64,000 bases of DNA, taken from NCBI RefSeq assembly GCF_000091305.1, contig NC_013929.1:9982001-10046000 (forward strand). Direction: 5' to 3'. Positions 43,548-52,534 of the stretch are shown here, one piece after another. The notes under the pieces are model-generated. The model ran no database searches, was not told the DNA's origin, and saw nothing but the letters and a program-made list of their open reading frames with translations. The stretch's first letter is position 1. Each line of letters opens with the position of its first letter. Position numbers and translations under genes: made by a program. This DNA is from Streptomyces scabiei 87.22 (GTDB lineage: Bacteria; Actinomycetota; Actinomycetes; Streptomycetales; Streptomycetaceae).

Positions 43548-43695
43548 GTGGGGGGTCTCCTCGGACGAGAAGGCGGCCGGAGACCTTCCGGCCACCTGTG
43601 ATTGACATGCGCATTGTTGATCTGGGAGCGCAAGAGATCAAGGACCGTCTTTCAGCCGCAGCGGAGACCGCGCAGAGAGGAGAGCCCGGTGGTCG

Positions 43696-43965
43696 GTGTA
43701 TCTCGCCCCTGAGCCGGACGCAGGCTTCAGGTGTCTCACCGGGGCGATCGTGGAGCGGTGGCCGGAACACCCGCCCTTCGGCGGGCAGTTCGACGATGCC
43801 GTCCCGCATCTGACCGTCGCCCAGGGCCAGGACGAAGCTGTCGTGGAGAAGATCGAGGCCGTTCTGCTCGCCGGTCTCCCAGTCGTGGCGTGGGTTTCCA
43901 CGGTCGACTTGCTGGTCCACGATGGCACACGGTGGCGGCAGCGGGCTTCCTTCCCACTGGGGTAG
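43696..43965 (+). pseudogene. C-terminal fragment of a 2'-5' RNA ligase family protein
   Basis: The frame starts with YLAPEPDAGFRCLTGAIV and contains PHLTVAQGQDEAVVEKIEAV, the second HxT motif of the 2H phosphoesterase family, ending VHDGTRWRQRASFPLG. The N-terminal half with the first HxT motif is absent, and upstream sequence does not continue it in any frame. It is therefore a truncated gene. Confidence 0.65.
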
Positions 43966-44145
43966 GCCGGTGCGCTGAGTCCACGATCGCCGCGCAGAGC
44001 CCGAAAACGGTGAACGTCCCCGTCCGGGCTCCGACCGGTTCGTTGGAGGCGATGGCCATGCAAGCCCGCTCCCCACGCTCGGTTAACACCTGCAACAGTG
44101 GTTCGCTGTCCCGGTAGCCGAGTTCCATGGACGGGAAAACGAGCC

Positions 44146-47100
44146 TCAGCACCGGCTGTGCAGCTCCCGTGTGGCCCGGCGCATCTCCTCCTCCAGCCGT
44201 GTCAGGACCGCGGCGAGCGGAACGTCATCACCAGCCGCCCCCTGCCGCCGCGCGGCGGCAGCGGCTTCGACCTCCTGGCAGAGTTCTGCCGCGCGCGTGG
44301 CGCCCACGGTCGCGCAACTGCCCTTGAGGCGGTGTGCCAGAAGGCGTGCCGCGTCGAAGTCCCCGGCCTCCAGGCACGAGCGCAGCCGGCGGAGGACCTC
44401 GGGGGTCGAGGCCGCGAACGCGTTGGCGATGTCCGCGATGTCCTCGGCCGACAGGCCGTCGAGTTCCGCCGGTGCGCCCGGTGCGCCCGGTGCGTCCGGT
44501 GCATCCGGTGCATCCGAGGTGTTCGCCGGGGCGGACCAGATGGGCGGTTCTGTCGCCCAGACGGCGATGCGGGCGAGTACCTGCGTCCAGTCCACCGGTT
44601 TGGTGAGGTGGTCGTCCATGCCCGCCTCGATGCACCTGATCCGGTCGTCCGGCATGGCCGCCGCCGTCATCGCGATGATCGGGACGCGCGCGGAGGCGGC
44701 CTGGCGCCGCCTGATCTCGGCCGTCGCGGCGAGGCCGTCGAGCCCCGGAAGCTGGCAGTCCATGAGGACGAGGTCGTACTGCTCGCGGAGCACGGCCCGC
44801 ACGGCGCGTTCGCCGTCGTCGGCCACGTCCACGTGGTGGCCCGCCTTCTGCAGGACGAGCCGTGCGACCTGCGCACTGACGTCGTCGTCCTCGACGACGA
44901 GGACACGCAGCGGGCGTGCCCCGACGCCCGGGTGATCTTGTGCTCCGCCGTCGTACGGGCGAGGGAGGAGCGCCTGGGGGGTGGGGGCCTGGGGCGTGCC
45001 GAGCGCGTTCTGGGCGGCCGTCAGCAGCAGGCGCCGACTCAGGGGCAGGGTCACCGGCTGGACGATCCGGTCCTTGGTGCGGGAGGCGGCCGGCCACGCG
45101 ACACCGGTGCGTCCCGGGGTGATCAGCACGATGACGCCGGTCGCGTGGAGGCGGGGATCGGCGAGGACGGCGTCGGCGAGCGACTCCTCGGCATCGTCCG
45201 GCCCGGGCGTGGACGTGCCGTTTCCGGCGAGCGCCATGTGCAGGTCGATGACGGCCAGGTCGAACGGCGACCGGCCCGCTGCCGCGGCCCGCAGGGCGGC
45301 CATGGCCGTGACGGCGTTCCTCGCCTCCTCCACCACCAGACCGGCACCGGACAGGATGCGGCCCGCCCGGTCCCGGTTGTCGTCGTTCCCGTCGGCGATC
45401 AGGACGCGGCGGCCGTTCAGTTCCCCGTGGGCGGGGGCGGTCCGGGCGAGGACGTCCAGGGGCAGGGTCACCCAGAAGCGGCTGCCCACGCCCTTCACGC
45501 TGTCCAGCCCGATCCTGCCGCCCATGAGTTCGACCAGCTGCCGGCTGATGGCGAGCCCCAGCCCGCTGCCGCCGGTGCGGCGGGTGATGGGCGAGTCGAG
45601 GCGGTGGAAGGTCTCGAAGACCCGGTCCCGGTCCTCTGGGCCGACACCGATGCCCGTGTCGCGGACGGTGAACCGCAAGGTCGCCCGGTCGGCGGTGGAC
45701 GGGACGCCCTGTTCGCGGTGGGGCTCCAGCGTGACCTCCAGGTCGATTCCGCCCTGGTCGGTGAATTTCAGGGCGTTGCCGAGGATGTTGGTCAGCACCT
45801 GCCGCAGCCGGACGGGATCACCGGCCACATGCTGGGGGAGATCCTCGGCCAGGTGGAGCGCCAGCCACAGACCCTGCCGGTAGGCGTGCGGGGCGAACAG
45901 GGCGACGACCTCGTCACACAGCCGGGGCAGGTCGAAGGCCACTTTCTCGATCTTCAGACGGCCCGCCTCGACCTTGGACAGATCGAGGAAGTCGTCCAGC
46001 AGGCGGAGCAGGTTCTGCGCCGACTCCTGGACCGTGCTGGCGTAATGCCGCTGCTCGCCGTCCATGCGGGTGTCGAGGAGGAGGGCGTTCATGCCGAGAA
46101 CGCCATTGATCGGCGTGCGGATCTCGTGGCTGACCTTGGCCAGGAACTCGGACTTGGCGGCCGAGGCCCCCACCGCCTCGTCCCGCGCCGTGGCGAGCGC
46201 GTCCGCGTACCGTGCCAGGGTCCGCTGCGCCCGCCGGCGGCTGCGGCTGGTGTGGATCTGGAAGCCGAGCCCGGCCAGGATCAGGGCGGCGAGCAGGGCG
46301 GCTATGAACAGTACGCGGTTGCGCAGATGCGTCGCGGAGGCCAGTGCCTGGGCGGCGGGCACCTCGGCGGTGACCGTCCAGCCGATGCCCGGGATGGGCT
46401 CGGAGGCCGAGAGCACAGGCCCCTCGGCGCCGCGCCAGCTGGTGAAAACCCTGCGGCCGGCCAGCGCCGCGTCCACCCGCGCGTCCTCCCGCAGGGAGGT
46501 GAGCGCGAACAGCCGGCCGGCCGGGTCCGCCACCAGAACCCCGGCCCGGTCCGTGATCAGCAGCTGGATCCCCTGAGCCGTGGCGGCCTCGGAAGCGTAG
46601 GCCTGGATCGCGTCGAGGCTGTAGACGGCGGTCAGGACCCCCAGCAGTCGCCTGCCGTCCTCGTCCGGGATCGGCGCCGCGACGGCCACGGCACGGGAGA
46701 CTCCCTGCATGGTGGGCGTGTACGCCTGCGACACGTACGGCTGCATGTCGTTGCGCACCGCGCGGTACCAGTCCGTCGTGCTGACGTCCTGGAACAGCTT
46801 GAGCGAGGGCCGGGCGTCGATCAGCCGGCCATCGGGCGCGGCCACGATCACTCCGCTGATCCCCGGCCGCATCCGGGCCAGCTCCGCCAGCGCGTCGGTC
46901 AGACCCGACGCGGCCGCCCGGTGGTCGCCCGAGGTGACCAGGGAGCGTATCCGGGGCCGCTGGGCGTAGGCGCTGACAAGCTGCTCGAGGGTCCCCATCT
47001 GCTGCTCCACGACCACCCGGCTCACCGCCGCGGTCGTCTCCACCCGGTCCCGTACCTCGCTGCGGACGGCCCGATCGGACAGCGACACACTCGATGAGGT

Positions 47101-47232
47101 CAGCAGCCCCAGCGGCAGCAGGCCCAGCAGGACCCACAGCACGGCCACCGCGCACAGCCATCCCCGGTCGCCGTCGCCTCGGCGCGGGGACAGCCGCGGA
47201 CGTCGTCCGCTCCAGGAGATTCGCCCTCCCAA
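44146..47232 (-). CDS. Hybrid sensor histidine kinase (dCache-HisKA-HATPase-REC-REC-Hpt)
   Basis: A 1028-residue phosphorelay kinase of a type unusual in Streptomyces. Two membrane helices (about 24-46 and 307-326) flank an extracellular dCache-like sensor domain. HisKA carries H369 in FLAKVSHEIRTPINGV, followed by an HATPase domain (NILGNALKFTDQGG, DTGIGV, GGSGLGLAI). Receiver 1 is degenerate: ADG replaces the acidic pair and the conserved Lys is Gln (IVQPVT). Receiver 2 is intact (VVEDDD, LMDCQLPG, LTKPV), and an Hpt domain has HRLKGSC near the C-terminus. The start is taken as TTG at 47232, eight bases after GGAGG. It is divergent from a CitB-type regulator and a solute-binding protein, so it likely senses an amino or dicarboxylic acid. 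Confidence 0.9.
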   Translation of the reverse strand: MGGRISWSGRRPRLSPRRGDGDRGWLCAVAVLWVLLGLLPLGLLTSSSVSLSDRAVRSEVRDRVETTAAVSRVVVEQQMGTLEQLVSAYAQRPRIRSLVTSGDHRAAASGLTDALAELARMRPGISGVIVAAPDGRLIDARPSLKLFQDVSTTDWYRAVRNDMQPYVSQAYTPTMQGVSRAVAVAAPIPDEDGRRLLGVLTAVYSLDAIQAYASEAATAQGIQLLITDRAGVLVADPAGRLFALTSLREDARVDAALAGRRVFTSWRGAEGPVLSASEPIPGIGWTVTAEVPAAQALASATHLRNRVLFIAALLAALILAGLGFQIHTSRSRRRAQRTLARYADALATARDEAVGASAAKSEFLAKVSHEIRTPINGVLGMNALLLDTRMDGEQRHYASTVQESAQNLLRLLDDFLDLSKVEAGRLKIEKVAFDLPRLCDEVVALFAPHAYRQGLWLALHLAEDLPQHVAGDPVRLRQVLTNILGNALKFTDQGGIDLEVTLEPHREQGVPSTADRATLRFTVRDTGIGVGPEDRDRVFETFHRLDSPITRRTGGSGLGLAISRQLVELMGGRIGLDSVKGVGSRFWVTLPLDVLARTAPAHGELNGRRVLIADGNDDNRDRAGRILSGAGLVVEEARNAVTAMAALRAAAAGRSPFDLAVIDLHMALAGNGTSTPGPDDAEESLADAVLADPRLHATGVIVLITPGRTGVAWPAASRTKDRIVQPVTLPLSRRLLLTAAQNALGTPQAPTPQALLPRPYDGGAQDHPGVGARPLRVLVVEDDDVSAQVARLVLQKAGHHVDVADDGERAVRAVLREQYDLVLMDCQLPGLDGLAATAEIRRRQAASARVPIIAMTAAAMPDDRIRCIEAGMDDHLTKPVDWTQVLARIAVWATEPPIWSAPANTSDAPDAPDAPGAPGAPAELDGLSAEDIADIANAFAASTPEVLRRLRSCLEAGDFDAARLLAHRLKGSCATVGATRAAELCQEVEAAAAARRQGAAGDDVPLAAVLTRLEEEMRRATRELHSRC
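44471..44515. repeat. 9-bp tandem repeat inside the kinase gene
   Basis: Five copies of GGTGCRYCC in tandem encode the Asp/Gly-Ala-Pro run between receiver 2 and the Hpt domain. The repeat unit is a multiple of three, so slippage would change linker length without shifting frame. Confidence 0.85.
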
Positions 47233-47431
47233 CGCGCTCACCTCCAGGGGAACAGGCGAGTCATCTAGATGCCGCCGCGGTACAGAGTGGTTGCTGGAAG
47301 GAAAAATAGTAGGTCGAGCGGTTGAAAGGGACATTTGCAGTGAGCAGAATGCACAGAATGCCGAGGGGACACCGCGTCGATTGACAACCTATGGGGTCGT
47401 CTGGACGGTCGCCGGAACGAGGAGCGTGGCG

Positions 47432-48121
47432 ATGGCGTCGAAGGAGATAACCCTTCTGATCGTGGACGACGACCCGGTCGTCACCACTGCCCTGCGGGCG
47501 CAGGTCAACCGCATATCCGGGTTCAGGGTCGTGGCCATCGCCCACACCGGACGCGAGGCCCTGGCCGCCACGCGCCGGTTCGCGCCGAACCTGGTGCTCC
47601 TTGATCTGCATCTGCCCGACATACCGGGCCTGGACGTGGCCCACCAGCTCAGGCGTCCCGACTATCCGCCCACGGACGTCATCGTGATCTCGGGCAGCCG
47701 GGAATCCACCGCCGTACGGGCGGCGATGCAGCGCGGCGCTCTGCACTACCTGATCAAGCCCGCCCGGACCGGCACCGTGGAGCAGACCCTTCTGCGCTAC
47801 GCGGCGGCGTCGGCACATCTGTCGGCCGGTGCGTCGATGGTGGAGCAGCGCGCGATCGACCGTGTCTTCCGTTCCCTGCACCTGGACGCCGTCGTCCGTC
47901 CCACCGGCATCTCACCCGCGACCGAGCAGGTGGTCCTCGACGCTCTCGCCGCCGCGGGACGGGATCTGTCGGCCCACGAGACCGCCGAGGCGGTCGGCAT
48001 CAGCAGGGCCACCGCCAGGAGGTATCTCGAGCACCTCGCCGACCGTGGGGAGGTCGTGGCGAGCCTGCGCTACGGGTTGTCGGGGCGGCCGCAGCACCGC
48101 TACCGCTTCTGCGAGTCATGA
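47432..48121 (+). CDS. Response regulator, CitB/DcuR type
   Basis: A 229-residue regulator. The receiver has the acidic triad VDDDP, phospho-acceptor D58 in LVLLDLHLPDI and K109 in HYLIKPAR. The C-terminal domain carries the helix-turn-helix AHETAEAVGISRATARRYLE typical of CitB/DcuR regulators, which control citrate and C4-dicarboxylate use. It is divergent from the hybrid kinase; its stop overlaps the ATG of a solute-binding lipoprotein (ATGA, 48118-48121), so both are translated together. The probable targets are the transporter and aspartase genes downstream. GGAG precedes the ATG at 47432. Confidence 0.9.
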   Translation: MASKEITLLIVDDDPVVTTALRAQVNRISGFRVVAIAHTGREALAATRRFAPNLVLLDLHLPDIPGLDVAHQLRRPDYPPTDVIVISGSRESTAVRAAMQRGALHYLIKPARTGTVEQTLLRYAAASAHLSAGASMVEQRAIDRVFRSLHLDAVVRPTGISPATEQVVLDALAAAGRDLSAHETAEAVGISRATARRYLEHLADRGEVVASLRYGLSGRPQHRYRFCES

Positions 48122-48996
48122 CGGGCCGCCGCTCGGTCCTGGCCGCGTTGACGTGTCTGGTGCTCGGCAGCTGCGGTCTGCCGGGGGAGGAGGGCCCGGG
48201 GTCACGCTTTCCCGAAGGTTCGACCATGGCCCGCGTCGCGGAGCGGGGCGTGTTCACCGTCGGCATCAAGTTCGACCATCCGCTCTTCGGCTACAAGGAG
48301 CCCTCCACCGGCCGGATCACCGGATTCGACGCGGAGATCGCCCGCATGGTGGCCAAGGACCTCACCGGCAGCGAACGCAACATCCGGTTCATCGAGACCA
48401 TGCCACGCAACCGCGAGGACTTTCTGCGCCGGGGTGTCGTGGACATCGTGGTGGCGACGTACTCGATCAGCGAAGAACGCCGCAAACTGGTGGACTTCAC
48501 CGATCCGTACTACTACTCCAGGCAGGACGTGCTGGTCCGCAGCGACGAGCGCGGCATCCGTGACCTCGCCGACCTGGCGGGCCGGGACGTGTGCACGGCC
48601 GCGGGCTCCACGTCCGCGCAGCGGCTTCGGGGTGAGGTCTCGCGCGCCCGGCTGGTGATCGTCGACACCTACAGCGAGTGCATGGCGGCGCTGGTCGACG
48701 GGCGGATCGACGCGATCAGCACGGACGAGTCCATCCTGCTGGGCCTGATGAGCCGGCAACCGGACACGGTCCGGCTCGTCGGCAAACCGTTCGGCAGGGA
48801 GCCGTACGCCATCGGTGTGCGCCGGGGCGACACCGGCCTGCGCGACTACCTCAACGGTCTGATCCGGCAGTACGTCCGCGACGGCCGGTGGGACAAGGCG
48901 TTCGGGGACACCATCGACGTGATGCACGTGTCCGCGAAGACGGCCAAGCCCGCCCTGTCCCCCTCCTCGGCCTCCCCTTCCGCACCGTCCCGCTGA
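48118..48996 (+). CDS. Amino-acid-binding lipoprotein, possible extracellular sensor partner
   Basis: A 292-residue solute-binding protein of the family 3 (glutamate/aspartate) type. The lipobox is LVLGSCG with Cys19. Ligand-binding motifs are GYKEPSTGRITGFDAEIARM, VDIVVATYSISEERRKLVDF and AAGSTSAQRL. It is clearly paralogous to the GluB-like protein encoded 1 kb downstream, so the locus has two such proteins. Because it is translated with the response regulator and has no permease of its own next to it, it may serve as the periplasmic sensor subunit of the kinase rather than as a transport protein. The C-terminal tail is a Ser/Pro/Ala-rich extension. Confidence 0.85.
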   Translation: MTGRRSVLAALTCLVLGSCGLPGEEGPGSRFPEGSTMARVAERGVFTVGIKFDHPLFGYKEPSTGRITGFDAEIARMVAKDLTGSERNIRFIETMPRNREDFLRRGVVDIVVATYSISEERRKLVDFTDPYYYSRQDVLVRSDERGIRDLADLAGRDVCTAAGSTSAQRLRGEVSRARLVIVDTYSECMAALVDGRIDAISTDESILLGLMSRQPDTVRLVGKPFGREPYAIGVRRGDTGLRDYLNGLIRQYVRDGRWDKAFGDTIDVMHVSAKTAKPALSPSSASPSAPSR

Positions 48997-49108
48997 GCAC
49001 AACGCGCACAAGCCTTCCACGGAACCGCGCTCCTCCTACGGTGACGCCATCGCCGCCGAGAAACGGCACTTCGGCCGGCGAAATCCGAGGAAGGAGGGAC
49101 GTGTTCCC

Positions 49109-49888
49109 ATGACCGAGGTTATGTCCGCGACGCACTCGCGGCCGGCGCCGAGCACCCCCCTGGTGGTGCTCGACAGGGTCAACAAGCACTACGGGCCACT
49201 GCACGTGCTGAAGGACGTCGACCTGACCGTCGGCCGCGGTGAGGTCGTCGTGCTGATCGGCCCTTCCGGGTCCGGCAAGTCCACGCTCTGCCGTACCGTC
49301 AACCGGCTCGAGACGATCGACTCCGGCACCATCACCGTCGACGCGACGCCGTTGCCCGCCGAAGGCCGACAGCTCGCACGGCTGCGCGCCGAAGTAGGCA
49401 TGGTCTTCCAGAACTTCAACCTCTTCGCCCACAAGACCGTCCTGGACAACGTCACCCTCGCCCCGGTCAAGGTGCTGAAGCACAGGCGGACGGCCGCCGA
49501 ACAGCGCGCCCACGAACTCCTGGACCGGGTCGGTATCGGAGCCCAGGCCCACAAGTATCCCGCCCAGTTGTCCGGAGGACAGCAGCAGCGGGTGGCCATC
49601 GCCCGCGCCCTGGCCATGGACCCGAAGGTGATCCTCTTCGACGAGCCGACCTCGGCCCTCGACCCCGAGATGGTCAACGAGGTACTGGACGTGATGACGG
49701 CCCTCGCCCGGGACGGCATGACCATGGTCGTGGTGACGCACGAGATGGGCTTCGCCCGCCGCGCCGCCGATCGCGTCGTGTTCATGGCCGACGGCCAGAT
49801 CGTCGAGGAGAACACCCCCGTCGAGTTCTTCGACAACCCGCGCAGCGAGCGCGCCCGGTCGTTCCTGGCCAAGATCCTCACCCACTGA
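49109..49888 (+). CDS. gluA: Amino-acid ABC transporter ATPase
   Basis: A 259-residue ATPase of the polar amino acid type. Walker A is GPSGSGKST, the signature is LSGGQQQRVAIARALAMDP, Walker B is VILFDEPTSALD and the switch is VVVTHEMGFARR. The N-terminal 20 residues are an unconserved leader. AGGAAGGAGGGACG precedes the ATG. It leads a gluABCD-type operon (ATPase, binding protein, two permeases), as in the glutamate uptake operon of actinobacteria. With aspartase downstream, aspartate or glutamate is the expected substrate. Confidence 0.93.
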   Translation: MTEVMSATHSRPAPSTPLVVLDRVNKHYGPLHVLKDVDLTVGRGEVVVLIGPSGSGKSTLCRTVNRLETIDSGTITVDATPLPAEGRQLARLRAEVGMVFQNFNLFAHKTVLDNVTLAPVKVLKHRRTAAEQRAHELLDRVGIGAQAHKYPAQLSGGQQQRVAIARALAMDPKVILFDEPTSALDPEMVNEVLDVMTALARDGMTMVVVTHEMGFARRAADRVVFMADGQIVEENTPVEFFDNPRSERARSFLAKILTH

Positions 49889-49981
49889 CATCCGCAGGCG
49901 CCGACCGGCCGACAGCCGTCCGCACCCGCACCGCACCTCCATCGCCTTTCCCCCTCTCCTTCCGCCAGCAAAGGACCCCGC

Positions 49982-50806
49982 ATGTCCAAGAGACTGATCA
50001 GCGCCGCTCTCACCTCGGCGATCGTCGTACTGAGCGCGAGCGCCTGCACCAGCAGCGACGACACCGGCTCGTCCGTCCTCGACGCCGCCAAGCGCGACAA
50101 GCTCGTCATCGGCGTGAAGGCCGATCAGCCCGGGCTCGGCCTGCGCACCCCCGAAGGCACCTTCACCGGTTTCGACATCGACGTCGCCACCTACGTCGCC
50201 AAGGAGCTGGGAGTCGACAAGAAGGACATCACCTTCAAGGAGGCCGTCTCGGCGAACAGGGAGGCGTTCCTCCAGCAGGGGCAGGTCGACATGGTCGTCG
50301 CCACCTACTCCATCAACGACGCCCGCAAGGAGAAGGTCTCCTTCGCCGGCCCCTACCTCGTCGCCGGCCAGGACCTGCTGGTCCGAAAGGACAACAAGGA
50401 CATCACGGGTCCCGAGTCGCTCAACGGCAAGAAGCTGTGCTCGGTCGCCGGCTCGACCTCCGCGCAACTGATCAAGGAGAAGTATGCCGAGGACGCACAA
50501 CTCCAGGAGGAACGGACCTACTCCGCCTGCGTGGACCGGGTACTCAGCGGCCAGTTGGACGCGGTCACCACCGACAACTCCATTCTCTACGGCTACGCCG
50601 CCCAGCACCCCGGCAAGCTGAAGGTGCTCGACTCGCCCTTCAGCCAGGAGAACTACGGCATCGGGCTGAAGAAGGACGACAAGAAGGGCCGCGAGGCGGT
50701 CAACGACGCGCTGGCCAAGATGATGTCCGACGGCTCCTGGAGCGCCGCGCTCAAGGCCAATCTCTCCGCCTCCGGATTCCCCGTTCCCCGCATCGAGCGG
50801 TACTGA
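49982..50806 (+). CDS. gluB: Glutamate/aspartate-binding lipoprotein
   Basis: A 274-residue solute-binding protein, family 3. The lipobox is SASAC with Cys22. Conserved features are LGLRTPEGTFTGFDIDVATY, VDMVVATYSINDARKEKV and SVAGSTSAQLIKEKY. It lies between the ATPase and the first permease and is therefore the transport-dedicated binding protein, in contrast to the paralogue that follows the response regulator. ATG at 49982 has AAAGGACCCCG upstream. Confidence 0.92.
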   Translation: MSKRLISAALTSAIVVLSASACTSSDDTGSSVLDAAKRDKLVIGVKADQPGLGLRTPEGTFTGFDIDVATYVAKELGVDKKDITFKEAVSANREAFLQQGQVDMVVATYSINDARKEKVSFAGPYLVAGQDLLVRKDNKDITGPESLNGKKLCSVAGSTSAQLIKEKYAEDAQLQEERTYSACVDRVLSGQLDAVTTDNSILYGYAAQHPGKLKVLDSPFSQENYGIGLKKDDKKGREAVNDALAKMMSDGSWSAALKANLSASGFPVPRIERY

Positions 50807-50888
50807 CACCCACGTCCGCACCGCGGGCCGCCGGGCAGCGCACTCGACCGCGCCGCCCGGCCCCGCACCGCCCCGATCGAAGGTACTG

Positions 50889-51557
50889 ATGGACGCACTG
50901 TTCACCGAGCGAGCAACGATCCTCGCCGCGTTCTGGATGACCCTGCGGCTCACCGCTGTCAGCGCACTCGGCTCACTCGTCCTGGGCACCGTACTGACAG
51001 GGATGCGCGTCTGCCCCCTCCCGGTGCTGCGCACCGCCTCCCAGGTCTACGTCACGGTGGCGCGCAACACCCCGCTCACCCTGGTCCTGCTGTTCACCAG
51101 CCTGGGCGTGGGCGCCAATCTGGGCGTGGAGTTCTCCTCGCAGATCAGCGTCAACAACTACTGGCTCGCCGTCCTCGGCCTGACCGCGTACACCTCGGCG
51201 TTCGTGTGCGAGGCCCTGCGCTCGGGCATCAACACCGTCCCCGTCGGGCAGGCGGAGGCAGCCCGGGCCGTGGGGCTCGGGTTCGGCCAGACCCTGGGCT
51301 TCGTGGTGCTGCCCCAGGCGTTCCGCGCGGTGATCCCGCCCCTGGGAAGCATTCTGATCGCCCTGACCAAGAACACCACGGTCGCCCTCGTGGCAGGAGT
51401 CGCGGAGGCCTCCGTCCGGATGCGGGAGATGATCGAGATCTACGGTGACCAGGTCATCCAGATCTTCCTCGGCTTCGCGGCGGGCTTCGTGGTGCTGTGC
51501 CTGCCGACCGGCCTGCTGTTCGGCCGGCTCGCTCGCCGCCTGGCGGTGGCCCGATGA
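50889..51557 (+). CDS. gluC: Amino-acid ABC transporter permease
   Basis: A 222-residue membrane permease of the His/Glu/Gln/Arg class, with about five helices. The ATPase-docking loop is VGQAEAARAVGLGFGQTLGF, and the C-terminal GVAEASVRMREMIEIYGDQV is typical of GluC. Its stop overlaps the ATG of the second permease (ATGA at 51554-51557), so the two are translated together. It should form half of the membrane channel for glutamate or aspartate. Confidence 0.92.
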   Translation: MDALFTERATILAAFWMTLRLTAVSALGSLVLGTVLTGMRVCPLPVLRTASQVYVTVARNTPLTLVLLFTSLGVGANLGVEFSSQISVNNYWLAVLGLTAYTSAFVCEALRSGINTVPVGQAEAARAVGLGFGQTLGFVVLPQAFRAVIPPLGSILIALTKNTTVALVAGVAEASVRMREMIEIYGDQVIQIFLGFAAGFVVLCLPTGLLFGRLARRLAVAR

Positions 51558-52444
51558 CCGCGCACGCGAACCTGTACGAGGTCCCCGGCCGCCGGGGCGT
51601 CCTCCGCAACCGTGTACTGGCAGCCGTGATCACCGTCGCCCTCGGCTGGCTCGGATACCTGATCTACGCACGGTTCGACGAGCGTGACCAGTGGGCGGCC
51701 GAGAAATGGCAGCCCCTGCTGCGGGCGGACGTCTGGACCACGTTCATCCTCCCCGGCCTGCGAGGCACCCTCGAGGCCGCAGGACTGGGGATCGTGCTCG
51801 CCGGCTCCTTCGGGCTGCTCTTCGCGACCGCACGGATGTCCGAACACACCTGGATCCGTGTGCCCGCCGCAGCGGTCGTGGAGTTCTTCCGGGCCGTGCC
51901 CCTTCTGCTGCTCATCTTCTGCGCGTTCTTCGGCTCCTTCGCACTCACCGGACAGACCGTCTCCCCGTTCACCGCCGTGGTCCTCGGACTCACGCTCTAC
52001 AACGGATCGGTGATCGCGGAAACGCTCCGCGCCGGAGTGAACAGCCTCCCCAAAGGACAGGCAGAGGCCGCACGGGCCCTCGGCATGCCCAAGAGCCAGA
52101 CGATGGCGCTGGTCCTGATGCCCCAGGCGATCGTCGCCATGATGCCGGCCATCGTCAGCCAGTTCGTCGTCCTGCTGAAGGACTCCGCCCTGGGCTTCAT
52201 CGTCGGCTACGACGAACTCGTCGACCGGGGCCTGAACGGCATCGCCGCCAACTTCTCCAACGTCATCCCCGCCGCACTGCTCGTCGCGACGATCTTCATC
52301 GCGATCAACACGGCCCTCGACGCGCTGGCACACTGGCTGCAGCGGCGGATCAGCCGCGGCAGAAAGGCCGCGCGTGAACCCGGCAAGGGCACCGGCACAC
52401 CCCGTCCCCTCCCCATGGACGACGCCCTCCCCACACCGCTCTGA
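51554..52444 (+). CDS. gluD: Amino-acid ABC transporter permease
   Basis: A 296-residue permease of the same class, with an N-terminal extension that contains one helix (VLAAVITVALGWLGYLIYA) and five more helices. The docking loop is PKGQAEAARALGMPKSQTMA. The C-terminal basic tail (QRRISRGRKAAREPGKG) is long and hydrophilic. It completes the gluABCD cassette and is followed 90 bases later by aspartase. Confidence 0.92.
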   Translation: MTAHANLYEVPGRRGVLRNRVLAAVITVALGWLGYLIYARFDERDQWAAEKWQPLLRADVWTTFILPGLRGTLEAAGLGIVLAGSFGLLFATARMSEHTWIRVPAAAVVEFFRAVPLLLLIFCAFFGSFALTGQTVSPFTAVVLGLTLYNGSVIAETLRAGVNSLPKGQAEAARALGMPKSQTMALVLMPQAIVAMMPAIVSQFVVLLKDSALGFIVGYDELVDRGLNGIAANFSNVIPAALLVATIFIAINTALDALAHWLQRRISRGRKAAREPGKGTGTPRPLPMDDALPTPL

Positions 52445-52534
52445 CACCGGCCCGGGCCACCGGCGACACGGGACGGGGCCCGGCACAGCCGGCAGACTCA
52501 CGGTGATCCGCCCAGATCAGGAGTACACCCCTTC

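Noticed and set aside
43980..44152. Leftward protein-like stretch LVFPSMELGYRDSEPLLQVL
   Set aside because: Looks somewhat coding but no family, no ribosome site and no conserved continuation; too short to call.
44098..47097. 999-codon rightward open frame opposite the hybrid kinase
   Set aside because: No recognisable domain, Arg/Gly/Asp-rich, and fully antisense to a gene with clear HisKA, HATPase, REC and Hpt motifs.
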